From positions 1,116,001 through 1,180,000 of the forward strand of contig NZ_CP053482.1 of the NCBI RefSeq assembly GCF_016772315.1: DNA of 64,000 nucleotides, in the 5' to 3' direction. Below are positions 45,263 through 54,399 of the stretch, piece by piece. Positions within the stretch are counted from its first letter, which is position 1. Each line of letters starts with the position of its first letter. The notes beneath the pieces were generated by a model. The model saw only the letters and a list, made by a program, of their open reading frames with translations. It made no database searches and was not told the origin of the DNA. This stretch comes from Thiothrix subterranea (GTDB taxonomy: Bacteria > Pseudomonadota > Gammaproteobacteria > Thiotrichales > Thiotrichaceae). Made by a program: the position numbers and the translations under genes.

Positions 45263-45958
45263 AGGGAGACACACATGACTGAACTTCAAATCTGGACTTA
45301 TATATTGGTCGGCGCGAGTTTCGTGCTGTATTTTGGTATTGCATGGTGGGCGCGTGCTGGCTCTACCAGTGATTTCTACGTAGCGGGCGGCGGCATCGGC
45401 CCTATCCAAAACGGTATGGCGACAGCAGCGGACTGGATGTCAGCGGCTTCCTTCATCTCGATGGCGGGTATCATTGCTTTCAAAGGCTATGACGCTTCGG
45501 CTTACCTGATGGGTTGGACGGGTGGTTACGTACTGATGGCGATGCTGTTAGCACCTTACCTGCGCAAGTTCGGTAAATTTACCGTACCTGAGTTCGTTGG
45601 CGACCGTTACTACTCCAAGACGGCGCGTATCGTAGCAGTAGCTTGCTTGATCGTTATCTCTCTGACGTATGTAATCGGTCAGATGAAAGGCGTAGGCGTT
45701 ACCTTCTCCCGTTTCTTGGGCGTTTCCATGGAAACAGGTCTGGTTGTGGGTATGATTATCGTGTTCTTCTATGCAGCTTTCGGCGGCATGAAAGGCATCA
45801 CTTACACGCAAATCGCGCAATACGTGGTGTTGATCTTGGCTTACACTAGACATTATTCCAAAATCTCGCACTTGTCCCTAGTCAACAAATCATATGAAAA
45901 ATCAATGGAAATGCGCTACAACCTATGATCATCATTTTCACCAAGGGAACTAATAGTC

Positions 45959-46453
45959 ATGGCAGAGTACAGCTACCAAGCACTCAAAGGCAAGAGCAAA
46001 ACCTTCCGCGCCATGACGGGCATTGATTTGGGTGAATTCACCCAACTGTTGCCCCATTTTCAACGGGCATACACGGCGCAGTTGATTGTTGATGGTCATG
46101 ACAGTGAAACGAAGCGAGGTCGCCCCGGCAATCTGTCAACAATAGAAGATAAGCTATTCTTTATTCTGTATTATTTGAAGACTTACCCGCTGCAAGAAGT
46201 GCTGGGTTACTCGTTCAACTTGTCACAAGGATTAGCGAATCGCTGGATACATCGCCTGTGTCCCGTCTTGCAATCGAGCTTAAAAAGCATGGGGCATTCC
46301 CCCACTCGACTCCCCGAAGAGGTATTGGAACGGCTTACGCATGAAATGCCGCAAGCGCTTGGCTTGGATGCGACCGAACGCCGTATCCAACGCCCCATTG
46401 ACTTTGGGGTTCAGGAGGAATACTACAGTGGCAAAAAAAATTCCATTCGGTGA
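45959..46453 (+). CDS. IS5-like transposase, first frame
   Basis: 164 residues: N-terminal helical DNA-binding part, then the first catalytic Asp (137) in LDATERRIQRP and QEEYYSGKK. The frame ends just after the run GGC-A8-TTCC (about 46431-46438). A -1 slip in the A8 run would continue as KKKFHSVKNNIIAG into the second frame and give a full DDE transposase of about 300 residues. AAGGGAA ribosome site precedes ATG 45959. Confidence 0.88.
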   Translation: MAEYSYQALKGKSKTFRAMTGIDLGEFTQLLPHFQRAYTAQLIVDGHDSETKRGRPGNLSTIEDKLFFILYYLKTYPLQEVLGYSFNLSQGLANRWIHRLCPVLQSSLKSMGHSPTRLPEEVLERLTHEMPQALGLDATERRIQRPIDFGVQEEYYSGKKNSIR

Positions 46454-46866
46454 AGAACAACATAATAGCAGGCTTGGACGATCGTGAAATCAAATACTTA
46501 GGTGAAACACGACGTGGCAAAGATCATGACAAACGTATTGCGGATGAGGAGGGGGTGAAAGTGCCGGAAGGGTATGAGATTTACCGAGATTTGGGCTATC
46601 TTGGGCATAATTCGGGTGACGGGGCAGTTGTCCACCAACCTAAGAAAAAGCCACGGGGTAAACCCTTGAGTGATAAGGATAAAGCGCATAATCGCACTAT
46701 TTCTAGCATTCGGGTGATCATTGAACATGTGAACAGCGGTATCAAACGGTGTCGGTGCGTCAAAGATATTTTCCGCAACTACGTGGAAGACTTTGATGAT
46801 TTAGTGATGGAAATCGCTTGTGGTTTGCATAATTTGCGCACTGCCATACGGATCAAAAACTACTGA
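46450..46866 (+). CDS. IS5-like transposase, second frame (DDE C-terminal part)
   Basis: 138 residues from GTG 46450, carrying the second Asp in GKDHDKRIADEEG and the catalytic Glu in RVIIEHVNSGIKRCR. It corresponds to the DDE_Tnp_4-type C-terminal half. Most likely produced as a fusion by -1 frameshifting and not on its own, since no ribosome site precedes the GTG. Confidence 0.85.
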   Translation: MKNNIIAGLDDREIKYLGETRRGKDHDKRIADEEGVKVPEGYEIYRDLGYLGHNSGDGAVVHQPKKKPRGKPLSDKDKAHNRTISSIRVIIEHVNSGIKRCRCVKDIFRNYVEDFDDLVMEIACGLHNLRTAIRIKNY

Positions 46867-48288
46867 ATTCATTTAACCATCAATAAGTTGAAATTTTGGA
46901 ATAATGTCTACTGTTCCTGCGGTATTCATTTCCTTCAACCTGACTGGCAACCCTATTCCACAATTGGGCTTAGGCTCGACAATGGCGGATGGCAGCGGTA
47001 TTTACATGTTGGATAAATTGGATCAAGTCATCACTGACCTGGGCTTCAAGGCATACACCATGCAGAATGACAGCACCATCAACGTCTTCATGTTAACCAT
47101 GACGCTGATGATCGGTACTGCGGGTCTGCCACACGTTATTATCCGTTTCTTCACGGTAGCCACTGTTAAGGATGCACGTTCTTCTGCGGGTTGGGCATTG
47201 ATCTTCATCGCGTTGTTGTACACCACGGCTCCGGCAGTCGGCGCAATGGCACGTTTGAACTTGGTGAACACCATCCAAACCGGTGAAATCGGTGCGGCTG
47301 ATAGCAACTTGGCAATGGATGCACGTCCACAATGGATGGCAAACTGGGAAAAAACCGGTTTGATCGCATTCCAAGACAAGAACGGCGACGGCAAAATCCA
47401 GTACTACAACGATGGCGCATTAAGCAAAGCACAAGCTGACTTGGGCGCTGCTGAGAAAGCGTTGAAAGAAGCACAGGACAAAGCTGGTGATACCGCAGCC
47501 GCTCAAGCTAAGGTTGACGCTGCTAAGACTGCCGCTGACGCAGCCATGACCAAGTACATGACGGACGAGAAGACCAAAAAGTTTGCTGATCTCGGTTGGA
47601 AAGGTAACGAAGTCACTAAGGTCGACAATGACATCATGGTACTGGCTAACCCAGAAATCGCTCAACTGCCTAACTGGGTTATTGCACTGGTAGCCGCCGG
47701 TGGTATCGCAGCGGCATTGTCTACAGCAGCAGGCTTGTTGTTGGCTATCGCTTCTTCCGTTTCTCATGACTTGATGAAAGGTATTTTCACACCAAACATC
47801 TCTGAAAAGAGCGAATTGATGGCTTCCCGTATCGCGATTACCATCGCTATTATTCTGGCAGGCTATATGGGTATGAACCCACCGGGCTTTGCGGCAGAAG
47901 TCGTGGCCTTGGCGTTTGGTTTGGCGGCATCCTCCATCTTCCCTGTGTTGATGATGGGTATCTTCTCTAAGCGCATGAACACTGCGGGTGCTATCTCCGG
48001 GATGTTAGCGGGTATCGGCTTGACCCTGTTGTACATCTTCTGGTTCAAAGGCTGGTTCTTCATCAAGGGTACAGAAATGGCACCTAACGTTGCAGCTAAC
48101 TGGTTCTTGGGTATCTCCCCTGAAGCGTTTGGTACAGTCGGTGCGATTGCGAACTTCGTGGTTGCATTTGTTGTTTCTCGCTTCACACCAGCGCCACCAG
48201 AGCATATTCAACACTTGGTTGAAGACGTTCGCGTACCACGTGGTGCGGGTGCTGCTACTCACTAAACCGACTCTCCACTCGGTTTGAG

Positions 48289-48315
48289 AAAAGGCTCCTT
48301 CGGGAGCCTTTTTTT
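48289..48315 (+). terminator. Rho-independent terminator after the symporter operon
   Basis: AAAAGGCTCC-ttcg-GGAGCCTTTTTTT: strong GC stem with UUCG-type loop and T-run. A second small hairpin (AAACCGA...TCGGTTT, 48264-48284) precedes it. Confidence 0.9.
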
Positions 48316-48360
48316 ATGGCATAATCGTGCTGTTATGCAGCAAAAAGGTGTGATGAATAC

Positions 48361-49767
48361 ATGAAATCGACGTTCCCGTTAGCCTGTTTTACCGGACTTC
48401 TTACGTTATTACTGCCCGCGCTCAGTTTCGCCAGTGGCGGCGGCGGTGGTGCTGAAGTGGTTAATCTGACCGCCACCGCATTGGGTTTAACCGCGTTAAT
48501 CCTGTTTGTGTTTGCGTATGGCTTGGTGATTGCGGAAGAACACTTGCACATGCGCAAATCCAAACCCGTTATTGTTGCGGCGGGCATTATCTGGGTGCTG
48601 GTTGCGATTGCGTATACCAGCGCAGGCAGACAAGAACAGATGACTGAAATCCTCAATCACAACCTGCTGGAATACGGGCAGTTGTTCCTGTTCCTGCTCG
48701 CCGCGATGACCTTCATCAATACCTTGGAAGAGCGCAATATGTTTGCGGCGTTACGGTCTTGGTTGGTATCCAAAGGCTTTTCACTGTATTGGATTTTCTG
48801 GATCACCGGGCTGATGGCATTCTTTATTTCACCCATCGCTGATAATTTAACAACGGCGCTGTTGATGGCAGCCGTGCTGATGGCCGTTGCTGCCGACAAG
48901 CCCGCCTTTGTTGCCATGGGCTGTATCAATATCGTGGTGGCTGCCAATGCAGGCGGTGCGTGGAGTCCGTTTGGTGATATTACGACGCTGATGGTGTGGC
49001 AAGCGGGTTTAATAAAATTCCAAGAATTTTTTGCTTTATTCGTGCCTTCAGTGCTCAACTGGCTCGTGCCTGCTTTCATCATGTCGTTTTTCATTGAAAA
49101 AGGAAAACCGGCGGCGATGAAGGATGTGGTGACCATCAAACGTGGCGGTTTCGTGGTGCTGGGTTTGTTTATTGCCACCATTGCAACCGCCGTCATGTTC
49201 CATAATTCACTGCACCTTCCCCCTGTTTTGGGAATGATGACCGGGCTTGGGGTACTGCAAGTATTTGGTTGGTATTTGAAAGTCTCTGACCATGACCCTA
49301 GCAATGATCATGATGAAGGTGTTGGACGTTTCGATATTTACAATCAACTGCAACGTTCCGAGTGGGACACGCTGATGTTCTTCTACGGCGTTATTCTGTG
49401 CGTCGGTGGCTTGGGGGCATTTGGCTACCTCGCGCTGGTTTCCGAAGTGCTGTATACCGATATGGGCGCGACTTGGGCAAATGTGATGATCGGTTTGCTG
49501 TCAGCCGTCGTGGATAATATTCCGGTAATGTTTGCGGTCATTACCATGCACCCCGATATGTCGCACGGGCAATGGTTGTTAGTCACATTGACGGCGGGTG
49601 TGGGTGGTTCGTTGCTGTCGATTGGTTCAGCCGCTGGGGTTGCATTGATGGGTCAGGCACGCGGTGTTTACACATTTATGTCTCACCTGAAATGGACGTG
49701 GGCAGTGGCATTGGGCTACATCGTCAGTATTTACGCGCACTTGTGGATTAATGCGGCGTTGCTATAA
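48361..49767 (+). CDS. nhaD: Sodium:proton antiporter NhaD
   Basis: A 468-residue membrane protein with about 12 hydrophobic helices, a leader (ALSFASGGGGG) and NhaD motifs: FFISPIADNLTTALLMAAVLMAVAADKP, NAGGAWSPFGDITTLMVW and SAVVDNIPVMFAVITMHPDMS. It exports Na+ in exchange for protons. It lies behind the sodium:solute symporter terminator and is transcribed separately. Confidence 0.93.
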   Translation: MKSTFPLACFTGLLTLLLPALSFASGGGGGAEVVNLTATALGLTALILFVFAYGLVIAEEHLHMRKSKPVIVAAGIIWVLVAIAYTSAGRQEQMTEILNHNLLEYGQLFLFLLAAMTFINTLEERNMFAALRSWLVSKGFSLYWIFWITGLMAFFISPIADNLTTALLMAAVLMAVAADKPAFVAMGCINIVVAANAGGAWSPFGDITTLMVWQAGLIKFQEFFALFVPSVLNWLVPAFIMSFFIEKGKPAAMKDVVTIKRGGFVVLGLFIATIATAVMFHNSLHLPPVLGMMTGLGVLQVFGWYLKVSDHDPSNDHDEGVGRFDIYNQLQRSEWDTLMFFYGVILCVGGLGAFGYLALVSEVLYTDMGATWANVMIGLLSAVVDNIPVMFAVITMHPDMSHGQWLLVTLTAGVGGSLLSIGSAAGVALMGQARGVYTFMSHLKWTWAVALGYIVSIYAHLWINAALL

Positions 49768-49922
49768 ATTTATCAACGTTAATGGGGTGCGGGGCAATAT
49801 GTCCCCCACCGTTCAGCGAAAATATGTTACTTTTTAACAACATTTGATGCATTTACGACACTAGCCCGCGTGTCATTTGTGTTACCCTTGCGACTCTTAG
49901 TCACCAAAAAACTGGTCACACA

Positions 49923-50624
49923 ATGAAAAAAAATCTGCTTATCATCGCTTTATTGGGCTTTGTGCTAAGTGGCTGTAGCCTGTTGCACATTGAAGAACGC
50001 CAAACGATTGCTATCTATGACCGCGCCAACCCCGCCGTTGTCTGTATTCATGCCGAAGAACAAGAGCCGGATGCGTTTGGGGAAATTGCCACGGGTACGG
50101 GTTTCCTTTGGGACGCGAAAGGACATATTGTCACCACGCAGCACTTGGTTTCTGGCTACAAAACGCTGACCGTCAGCTTTGAAGACCAAGGCACACGCCA
50201 AGCCGATGTGGTTAATTCAGACAATGAATACGATTTAGCCGTTTTAAAACTGCGCGATATTACCAACCTACCCGCCCCCGCGCACACCCACAGCAGCAAG
50301 GATTTAAAAGTCGGGCAGCACGTTTACAGCATTAGCAATGCGTTCGACTTAGGCCGCAGTTTCACGTCGGGTATTATTTCCGCGTTAGGGCGCAATTTCG
50401 GCGATCCGCAAACCGGCGGTATCAGCAACTTGATTCAAACCGATGCGGCGATTAATCCCGGCAGTTCCGGCGCACCCTTGCTGGACAGCAGCGGGCGCGT
50501 GATTGGGGTGAATGTTGCGATTTACAGCTTATCCGGTGGGTCAGACGGGATTGGTTTTGCCGTGCCGATGGATGTGGTGCGCCAGATTGTGCCGCGTTTG
50601 ATCAGCGCACCTAAAGTACTGTGA
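49923..50624 (+). CDS. Trypsin-like serine protease lipoprotein (no PDZ)
   Basis: A 233-residue S1C-type protease: lipobox LSGC (Cys18), triad His in VTTQHLVSG, Asp in NEYDLAVLKL and Ser in NPGSSGAPLLDSSG. It lacks the PDZ domain of the relative at 5722-6843, so it is close to a bare protease core tethered to a membrane. Stop overlaps the convergent bufC gene by 14 bp. Confidence 0.88.
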   Translation: MKKNLLIIALLGFVLSGCSLLHIEERQTIAIYDRANPAVVCIHAEEQEPDAFGEIATGTGFLWDAKGHIVTTQHLVSGYKTLTVSFEDQGTRQADVVNSDNEYDLAVLKLRDITNLPAPAHTHSSKDLKVGQHVYSISNAFDLGRSFTSGIISALGRNFGDPQTGGISNLIQTDAAINPGSSGAPLLDSSGRVIGVNVAIYSLSGGSDGIGFAVPMDVVRQIVPRLISAPKVL

Positions 50625-51381
50625 ACGACAATACCCAGCCGCGTTGCACCGCTGTCATCAACAACGCGGGCAATTGCGCCTGAAAACGTTCCGCCAATTC
50701 CGGCAGCTTCTGCGCTTGCTGGATGGCACTGAGAAATTCCCACGCCATTTCATCCAACACCACTTGATGCAAACGCCGCCCCGCTCGCCATACCAATACG
50801 CGCTGGGTCTGGTGGAGTTCAAGTTGTTCCAACGCTACTTTTTCGGGGGAATCTTCCGGCTGATGCGCGAGCCACACCTCATGAACCGCGTAAGCCGACG
50901 TCAATAATTGTGCGGAAGCGGGCAACGCCAACACCAAACACGCTTGTTGCGTCGCATCCAACGTAGCGAGTTGGGAAAAATCCCCCACCGGTTGATTCAC
51001 CGCATTCCACGCCTGATGCCGCGCCCATTCCAAGCGTGCCACATCCGCGATCCACAACATCTGTTGCAAAGCGGGGTGTGCAGCGAGGAAATCGGCAAAC
51101 CCTGCCCCGTATTCCGCCAGAAACGGGCGCGTCGGTGGCTGCTGATCAATGTAACGGTCACTCGCCGCTTCAAAAAATTCCGCCCCCAGCAATTGCTGAC
51201 ACACCGGATATAACGATTCGAGGTATTGCCACAAAATGCCGTGGACGCTGTTGCGGTAAATGCCCACCCGTTGCGCCGCATCGAGTTTGCCATGCGATTT
51301 GACCAGCAACGCCGCCGCGTCACGCTGATCACGGTTAAAAATAGCGGCAATGAAATGCTGTTGCAGTTCAGGCAAAGACAC
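50611..51381 (-). CDS. bufC: Bufferin operon protein BufC (HvfC/DUF2063 family)
   Basis: A 256-residue protein with the DUF2063 N-terminal domain (LPELQQHFIAAIFNRD; VGIYRNSVHGILWQYLESLYPVCQQLLG) and family C-terminal domain. These proteins accompany the DUF692 enzyme and bring the precursor peptide to it. GTG 51381 is chosen, overlapping bufB by 14 bp; the open frame from 51456 would lie further inside bufB. Confidence 0.88.
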   Translation of the reverse strand: MSLPELQQHFIAAIFNRDQRDAAALLVKSHGKLDAAQRVGIYRNSVHGILWQYLESLYPVCQQLLGAEFFEAASDRYIDQQPPTRPFLAEYGAGFADFLAAHPALQQMLWIADVARLEWARHQAWNAVNQPVGDFSQLATLDATQQACLVLALPASAQLLTSAYAVHEVWLAHQPEDSPEKVALEQLELHQTQRVLVWRAGRRLHQVVLDEMAWEFLSAIQQAQKLPELAERFQAQLPALLMTAVQRGWVLSFTVL

Positions 51382-52189
51382 GCGCTTGTACCTCCGCTGC
51401 TTTGGCGGCTTCTGCCAACAAAATGGGCAATTCGGGTACGTTATTGTCCCACTCAATCAAAGTCGGCACTGCACCAAAGCGCTGGATGGCTTGCACATAC
51501 AATGCCCAAACCGCGTCACTGACCGGATAGCCGTGGGTATCGAGCAAATGCGTCCCCCGGTCTTCGTAGCCCGCAAGGTGAATTTCACGCACTCGCTGCA
51601 CCGGAATGGCATTTAAATAAGCCAGTGGGTCAAAATCGTGGTTGCAGGCACTGACGTAGATATTGTTCACATCCAGTAAAATGTCGCAATCCGCCGCTTC
51701 CGCCACCGCGCACAGAAAATCCCATTCGCTCAGCGCCGACTGTTGGTATTGCAGGTAGCTGGAAACGTTTTCGATCACCAGTCGCCGCCCCAACGAGTCT
51801 TGCGCTTGGCGAATGCGTTGGCTGACGTGACGCACCGTTTCTTCGGTATAAGGCAACGGAATCAGGTCGTGCGTAACCAGCCCGTGCACCGATGTCCAGC
51901 ACAAATGGTCGGAAACCCATGCAGGGTTCACCCGCTCCACCAGTGCTTTGACACGGCTAAAATATTCGGTATCCAGCGGATCGGTCGAGCCTAGCGACAT
52001 CCCAACCCCGTGGAAAGTGAGCGGATAATGTTCCGCAATTTCAAACAAATAATCCTGCTGCACACTACCGGGCAGCAGGTAGTTGTCGGTCAAAATCTCC
52101 AGCCAAGGAATGCGCGGCTTGCTATCCGCAATCGTGTCGATATGCTGGAAACGCAAGCCAATACCGCAACCGTTGACTGGATTTGACAT
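51368..52189 (-). CDS. bufB: MNIO-family (DUF692) RiPP-modifying enzyme BufB
   Basis: A 273-residue TIM-barrel DUF692 enzyme: GIGLRFQHI start, LTFHGVGMSLGSTDPLD, WVSDHLCW, RLVIENVSSYLQYQQS, CDILLDVNNIYVSACNH and REIHLAGYEDRG..LLDTHGYPV, whose His/Asp/Glu residues bind the iron ions in this family. It modifies cysteines of the precursor BufA. Follows bufA by 3 bp. Confidence 0.93.
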   Translation of the reverse strand: MSNPVNGCGIGLRFQHIDTIADSKPRIPWLEILTDNYLLPGSVQQDYLFEIAEHYPLTFHGVGMSLGSTDPLDTEYFSRVKALVERVNPAWVSDHLCWTSVHGLVTHDLIPLPYTEETVRHVSQRIRQAQDSLGRRLVIENVSSYLQYQQSALSEWDFLCAVAEAADCDILLDVNNIYVSACNHDFDPLAYLNAIPVQRVREIHLAGYEDRGTHLLDTHGYPVSDAVWALYVQAIQRFGAVPTLIEWDNNVPELPILLAEAAKAAEVQARVFA

Positions 52190-52192
52190 GGT

Positions 52193-52474
52193 TTAGCCTT
52201 TCTTCTCTTCGACGACAACACCGCCCATGATTTTTTCACATGTACCTTTGGGGAGCTTGATCCATTCAGCCGCGTCGCTGTCTACCTTGGCTTGACCTGC
52301 GCACGCATGACCGTTTGCGCCGCAATCATTCATGCCAGCTTTGACGATACCTGAGCATTTTTCCATTTCGACCTTGGCATCTTTGGCATCATCAGCGGCA
52401 TACAATGCGCCAGAGGTTGCAGCCATACCCAGTGCCATCAGTGCTGCTGCCATTACTTGTTTGTTCATGTTCAT
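52193..52474 (-). CDS. bufA1: Bufferin-type RiPP precursor BufA1 (DUF2282)
   Basis: A 93-residue precursor: signal peptide (1-26, ending LYA), then the DUF2282 core EKCSGIVKAGMNDCGANGHACAGQ with three of the four conserved cysteines, and the fourth in LPKGTCEKI. In characterised bufferins these cysteines are converted by the MNIO enzyme and the product binds copper in the periplasm. AAGGAG eight bases before ATG 52474; an ECF-type promoter lies upstream. Confidence 0.93.
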   Translation of the reverse strand: MNMNKQVMAAALMALGMAATSGALYAADDAKDAKVEMEKCSGIVKAGMNDCGANGHACAGQAKVDSDAAEWIKLPKGTCEKIMGGVVVEEKKG

Positions 52475-52548
52475 TGTCTTAACTCCTTAAATATACTAAA
52501 AAATAATCTTCTCTCGTTTACCTGTCAGTCTTGTGTCAGGTATAGGGT

Positions 52549-52577
52549 TATACGGGTCTTGCAGCGGTTTGGATGCA
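52549..52577 (-). promoter_or_regulatory. ECF-sigma promoter of bufABC
   Basis: Minus strand: TGCATCCAA - 15 bases - GTATA. Identical -35-like and -10-like blocks and spacing to the sites before the catalase-like, DGSCGAK lipoprotein and second ECF sigma genes. Confidence 0.85.
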
Positions 52578-52612
52578 AGCCAGCCGTATTTTTTCGGCAT
52601 TCATGCCTTTCA

Positions 52613-53557
52613 TCACATCGGGATACACATCAGATCCTCCGCAACAACAACCTTGCCAGAATAGTGCTTGCCGATGATTTTTAGGCTCTCATCCAGTGGC
52701 TCGATACTCCGTGCCATCAGGTGCGACAGTACAAGCTTTTTCGCCTTAATCGCAGTAGCGAAATCGGCGATCTGGGAGGGCGTTGCATGGAGTCGTTTGG
52801 CGACCGCGTCCGTCGTCTCTTGCGATATGGCAAGGTTGGCCACCAGCAAGTCGGCATCCTGAGCGATCTTTGCCAAGCGCGTATCAAGCGTGGTTTGATC
52901 AGCACTGAATACAATCTTGTATGTTCCAATTTCGATGACATAACCGACCGAAGGCACAGGCCCGTGAGGAACGCCTACTGCGCTGACGCGCACATCACCA
53001 TCAGAAAATACCTGCGTTGCCGTTTCTTTACGGGTATCCACTTCTACAGGCTGGAGTGAAAAAGACCCTGCCTCACCATCAAGGGGTCGCGAAAGATGGA
53101 GGAACCCCGAAAGATAACGGTATGCTCCGGTATCTTTACCAAACATCGCGTTCAGAAAATCGTTTATTCCCGGAAAAAAGCGGTTGCCGGAAGGCCCAGA
53201 AATCGGCAGATTTCGCGTCCTATCGGTGAAGAAACCGCTTTTCATGAGTGCTGGCAAATCCGCCGAGTGATCGGTATGAAAATGGGTGATTGCGATGAGA
53301 TCGAGGTCTTCGATCTTTGCTTTGGCTTCCCCAAAGCGCAAAAAAACACCGCCGCCCGCGTCAATCAGCATGATGGATTTACCATCACGCCAGATCAGAT
53401 TTCCAGAACTCGCCCGCCCATCATCGGCAATCGGTCCACCTGAACCCAATACCTGCACGCCGATGACATCTGGCTGCGCACAGGCGTTGCTGCCCGCATG
53501 GACAGCAGCCGAGCTGGCAATCAGGCAGGTGATTGCGGTAATCAAGAATATTTTCAT
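52613..53557 (-). CDS. Secreted MBL-fold metallohydrolase
   Basis: A 314-residue protein with a signal peptide (1-21, ending VHA) and metallo-beta-lactamase fold of the RNase Z-like branch: THFHTDHSADLPAL (H92, H94, D96, H97), GVPHGPVPSVGYVIE, FSADQT and the late VLSHL motif. Periplasmic substrate unknown. It is 41 bp downstream of the spondin-domain gene, probably in the same transcript. Confidence 0.85.
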   Translation of the reverse strand: MKIFLITAITCLIASSAAVHAGSNACAQPDVIGVQVLGSGGPIADDGRASSGNLIWRDGKSIMLIDAGGGVFLRFGEAKAKIEDLDLIAITHFHTDHSADLPALMKSGFFTDRTRNLPISGPSGNRFFPGINDFLNAMFGKDTGAYRYLSGFLHLSRPLDGEAGSFSLQPVEVDTRKETATQVFSDGDVRVSAVGVPHGPVPSVGYVIEIGTYKIVFSADQTTLDTRLAKIAQDADLLVANLAISQETTDAVAKRLHATPSQIADFATAIKAKKLVLSHLMARSIEPLDESLKIIGKHYSGKVVVAEDLMCIPM

Positions 53558-53598
53558 TTGTAGAATTCCTAGATGGGTTCAAGCGTAACCCTGAAGGC

Positions 53599-54246
53599 TT
53601 AGCGTATACGGCGGATATTCACCAGTGCGACGGGGTTGCGCCAGTCATACTTAACAGCACTCAGATCGCCCTGCCCATGAATGCCGTTATGGACATGAAT
53701 AAAGCCTTCCGCAGCGTCTGTCGCCCGCAGATTGGCAGACCCAGGGCAAGCAGGGCCGGGTACGTGGGTGCATAATTCATTGTTGGCTTCGCTACCCGCG
53801 TCATAGGCAATGGCTACGTGGCTGCCTTGAGGTGAAATCGCATTCAGGGATACAAAAGCATCATTAGTATTGACCAGCATGGAAGCAAGGCTTAGACGGC
53901 TAAGCTTATTACCACCAGACAGTTCATAAGTGGCCGTTTTGCCGGGGGGAATGGGGGCTGTACCCGTGGTCACTTGGGCATTGCTAAACAGACTGGTGAT
54001 TTCCTCTTTCAATAAGTCAGTGCCAGCAGTTTCTGCCAATGTTGCCAATCCGGGAGAAGCTGCCTGCCCCAGTGAAAACAGTTTGTGCTGAGGTGAGTGC
54101 AATACCAGCAACGGTGGGCTAAATACCTGATCTTGGGTTATATTCGTAATTTCCACCTGATAAGTAATTGGTCTATCCGCCATAGCGTAAGGTGCCAAAC
54201 TCAATAAGATACCCGCACTTAAGCATGTTGTGACAGTTTTAGACAT
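53599..54246 (-). CDS. Secreted spondin-domain protein
   Basis: A 215-residue protein with a signal peptide (ending AMA) and a spondin_N-type domain: ITYQVEITNITQDQVFSPPLLVLHS, ASMLVNTNDAFVSLNAIS, and the C-terminal ATDAAEGFIHVHNGIHGQGDL..YDWRNPVALVNI. The domain is found in bacterial exported proteins of unknown role; the conserved acidic/His residues bind metal in eukaryotic relatives. It heads a unit with the MBL-fold gene behind an ECF-type promoter. Confidence 0.82.
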   Translation of the reverse strand: MSKTVTTCLSAGILLSLAPYAMADRPITYQVEITNITQDQVFSPPLLVLHSPQHKLFSLGQAASPGLATLAETAGTDLLKEEITSLFSNAQVTTGTAPIPPGKTATYELSGGNKLSRLSLASMLVNTNDAFVSLNAISPQGSHVAIAYDAGSEANNELCTHVPGPACPGSANLRATDAAEGFIHVHNGIHGQGDLSAVKYDWRNPVALVNIRRIR

Positions 54247-54327
54247 GAACATACAAATACTCCATAACTTCGATTATAAAAAGGCTTTTCACAGGCTATT
54301 AGGAAAAATATTGCCTGTGCCTAATCA

Positions 54328-54356
54328 TTTACGCCTCCGAGCCAGTTATGGATGCA
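54328..54356 (-). promoter_or_regulatory. ECF-sigma promoter of spondin/MBL unit
   Basis: Minus strand: TGCATCCAT - 15 bases - GTAAA, one mismatch in each block from the shared signature, correct spacing. Confidence 0.65.
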
Positions 54357-54399
54357 GAAAAGTCTCCTATGAATAAAATTGTTTCATCTAAAAATAATA

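Larger units (their letters stand above)
45848..46909 (+). mobile_element. Complete IS5-like insertion sequence, copy 2 (1062 bp)
   Basis: Both ends carry the perfect 17-bp inverted repeat AGACATTATTCCAAAAT, flanked by a 3-bp direct repeat ACT (45845-45847 and 46910-46912). The ANT-type 3-bp duplication and DDE transposase in two frames suggest the ISL2-like branch of the IS5 family. Inserted in the sodium:solute symporter gene, in the same direction. A near-identical partial copy lies at 1-632. Confidence 0.95.
45275..48265 (+). pseudogene. Sodium:solute symporter large subunit, split by IS copy 2
   Basis: The 5' part (45275-45847, 191 codons) and 3' part (from 46910) are one VC_2705-family symporter, ActP-like. 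Removing the IS and one ACT duplication joins ...LAYT to VPAVFISF... and restores an uninterrupted 641-residue protein. As it stands the 5' frame runs into IS sequence and stops at 45928 with 27 foreign residues. The 3' part is open from ATG 46904, whose first two codons come from the IS end, and continues to 48265. The 3' half carries a DKNGDGKIQY EF-hand-like loop and an Ala-rich helical insert. Full transport function is unlikely in this state. Confidence 0.9.

Noticed and set aside
45891-45928. Extension of the symporter N-terminal fragment as real coding sequence
   Set aside because: The 27 terminal residues are IS sequence that also occurs at copy 1, so they are not part of the native gene.
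49782-49812. Hairpin GGTGCGGGG...TCCCCCACC after nhaD as a terminator
   Set aside because: Stem is imperfect and no T-run follows; not supported well enough to list.
53599-53615. ECF promoter directly before the MBL-fold gene
   Set aside because: GTATA occurs but no TGCATC block at the correct distance; the gene is more simply explained as part of the spondin transcript.
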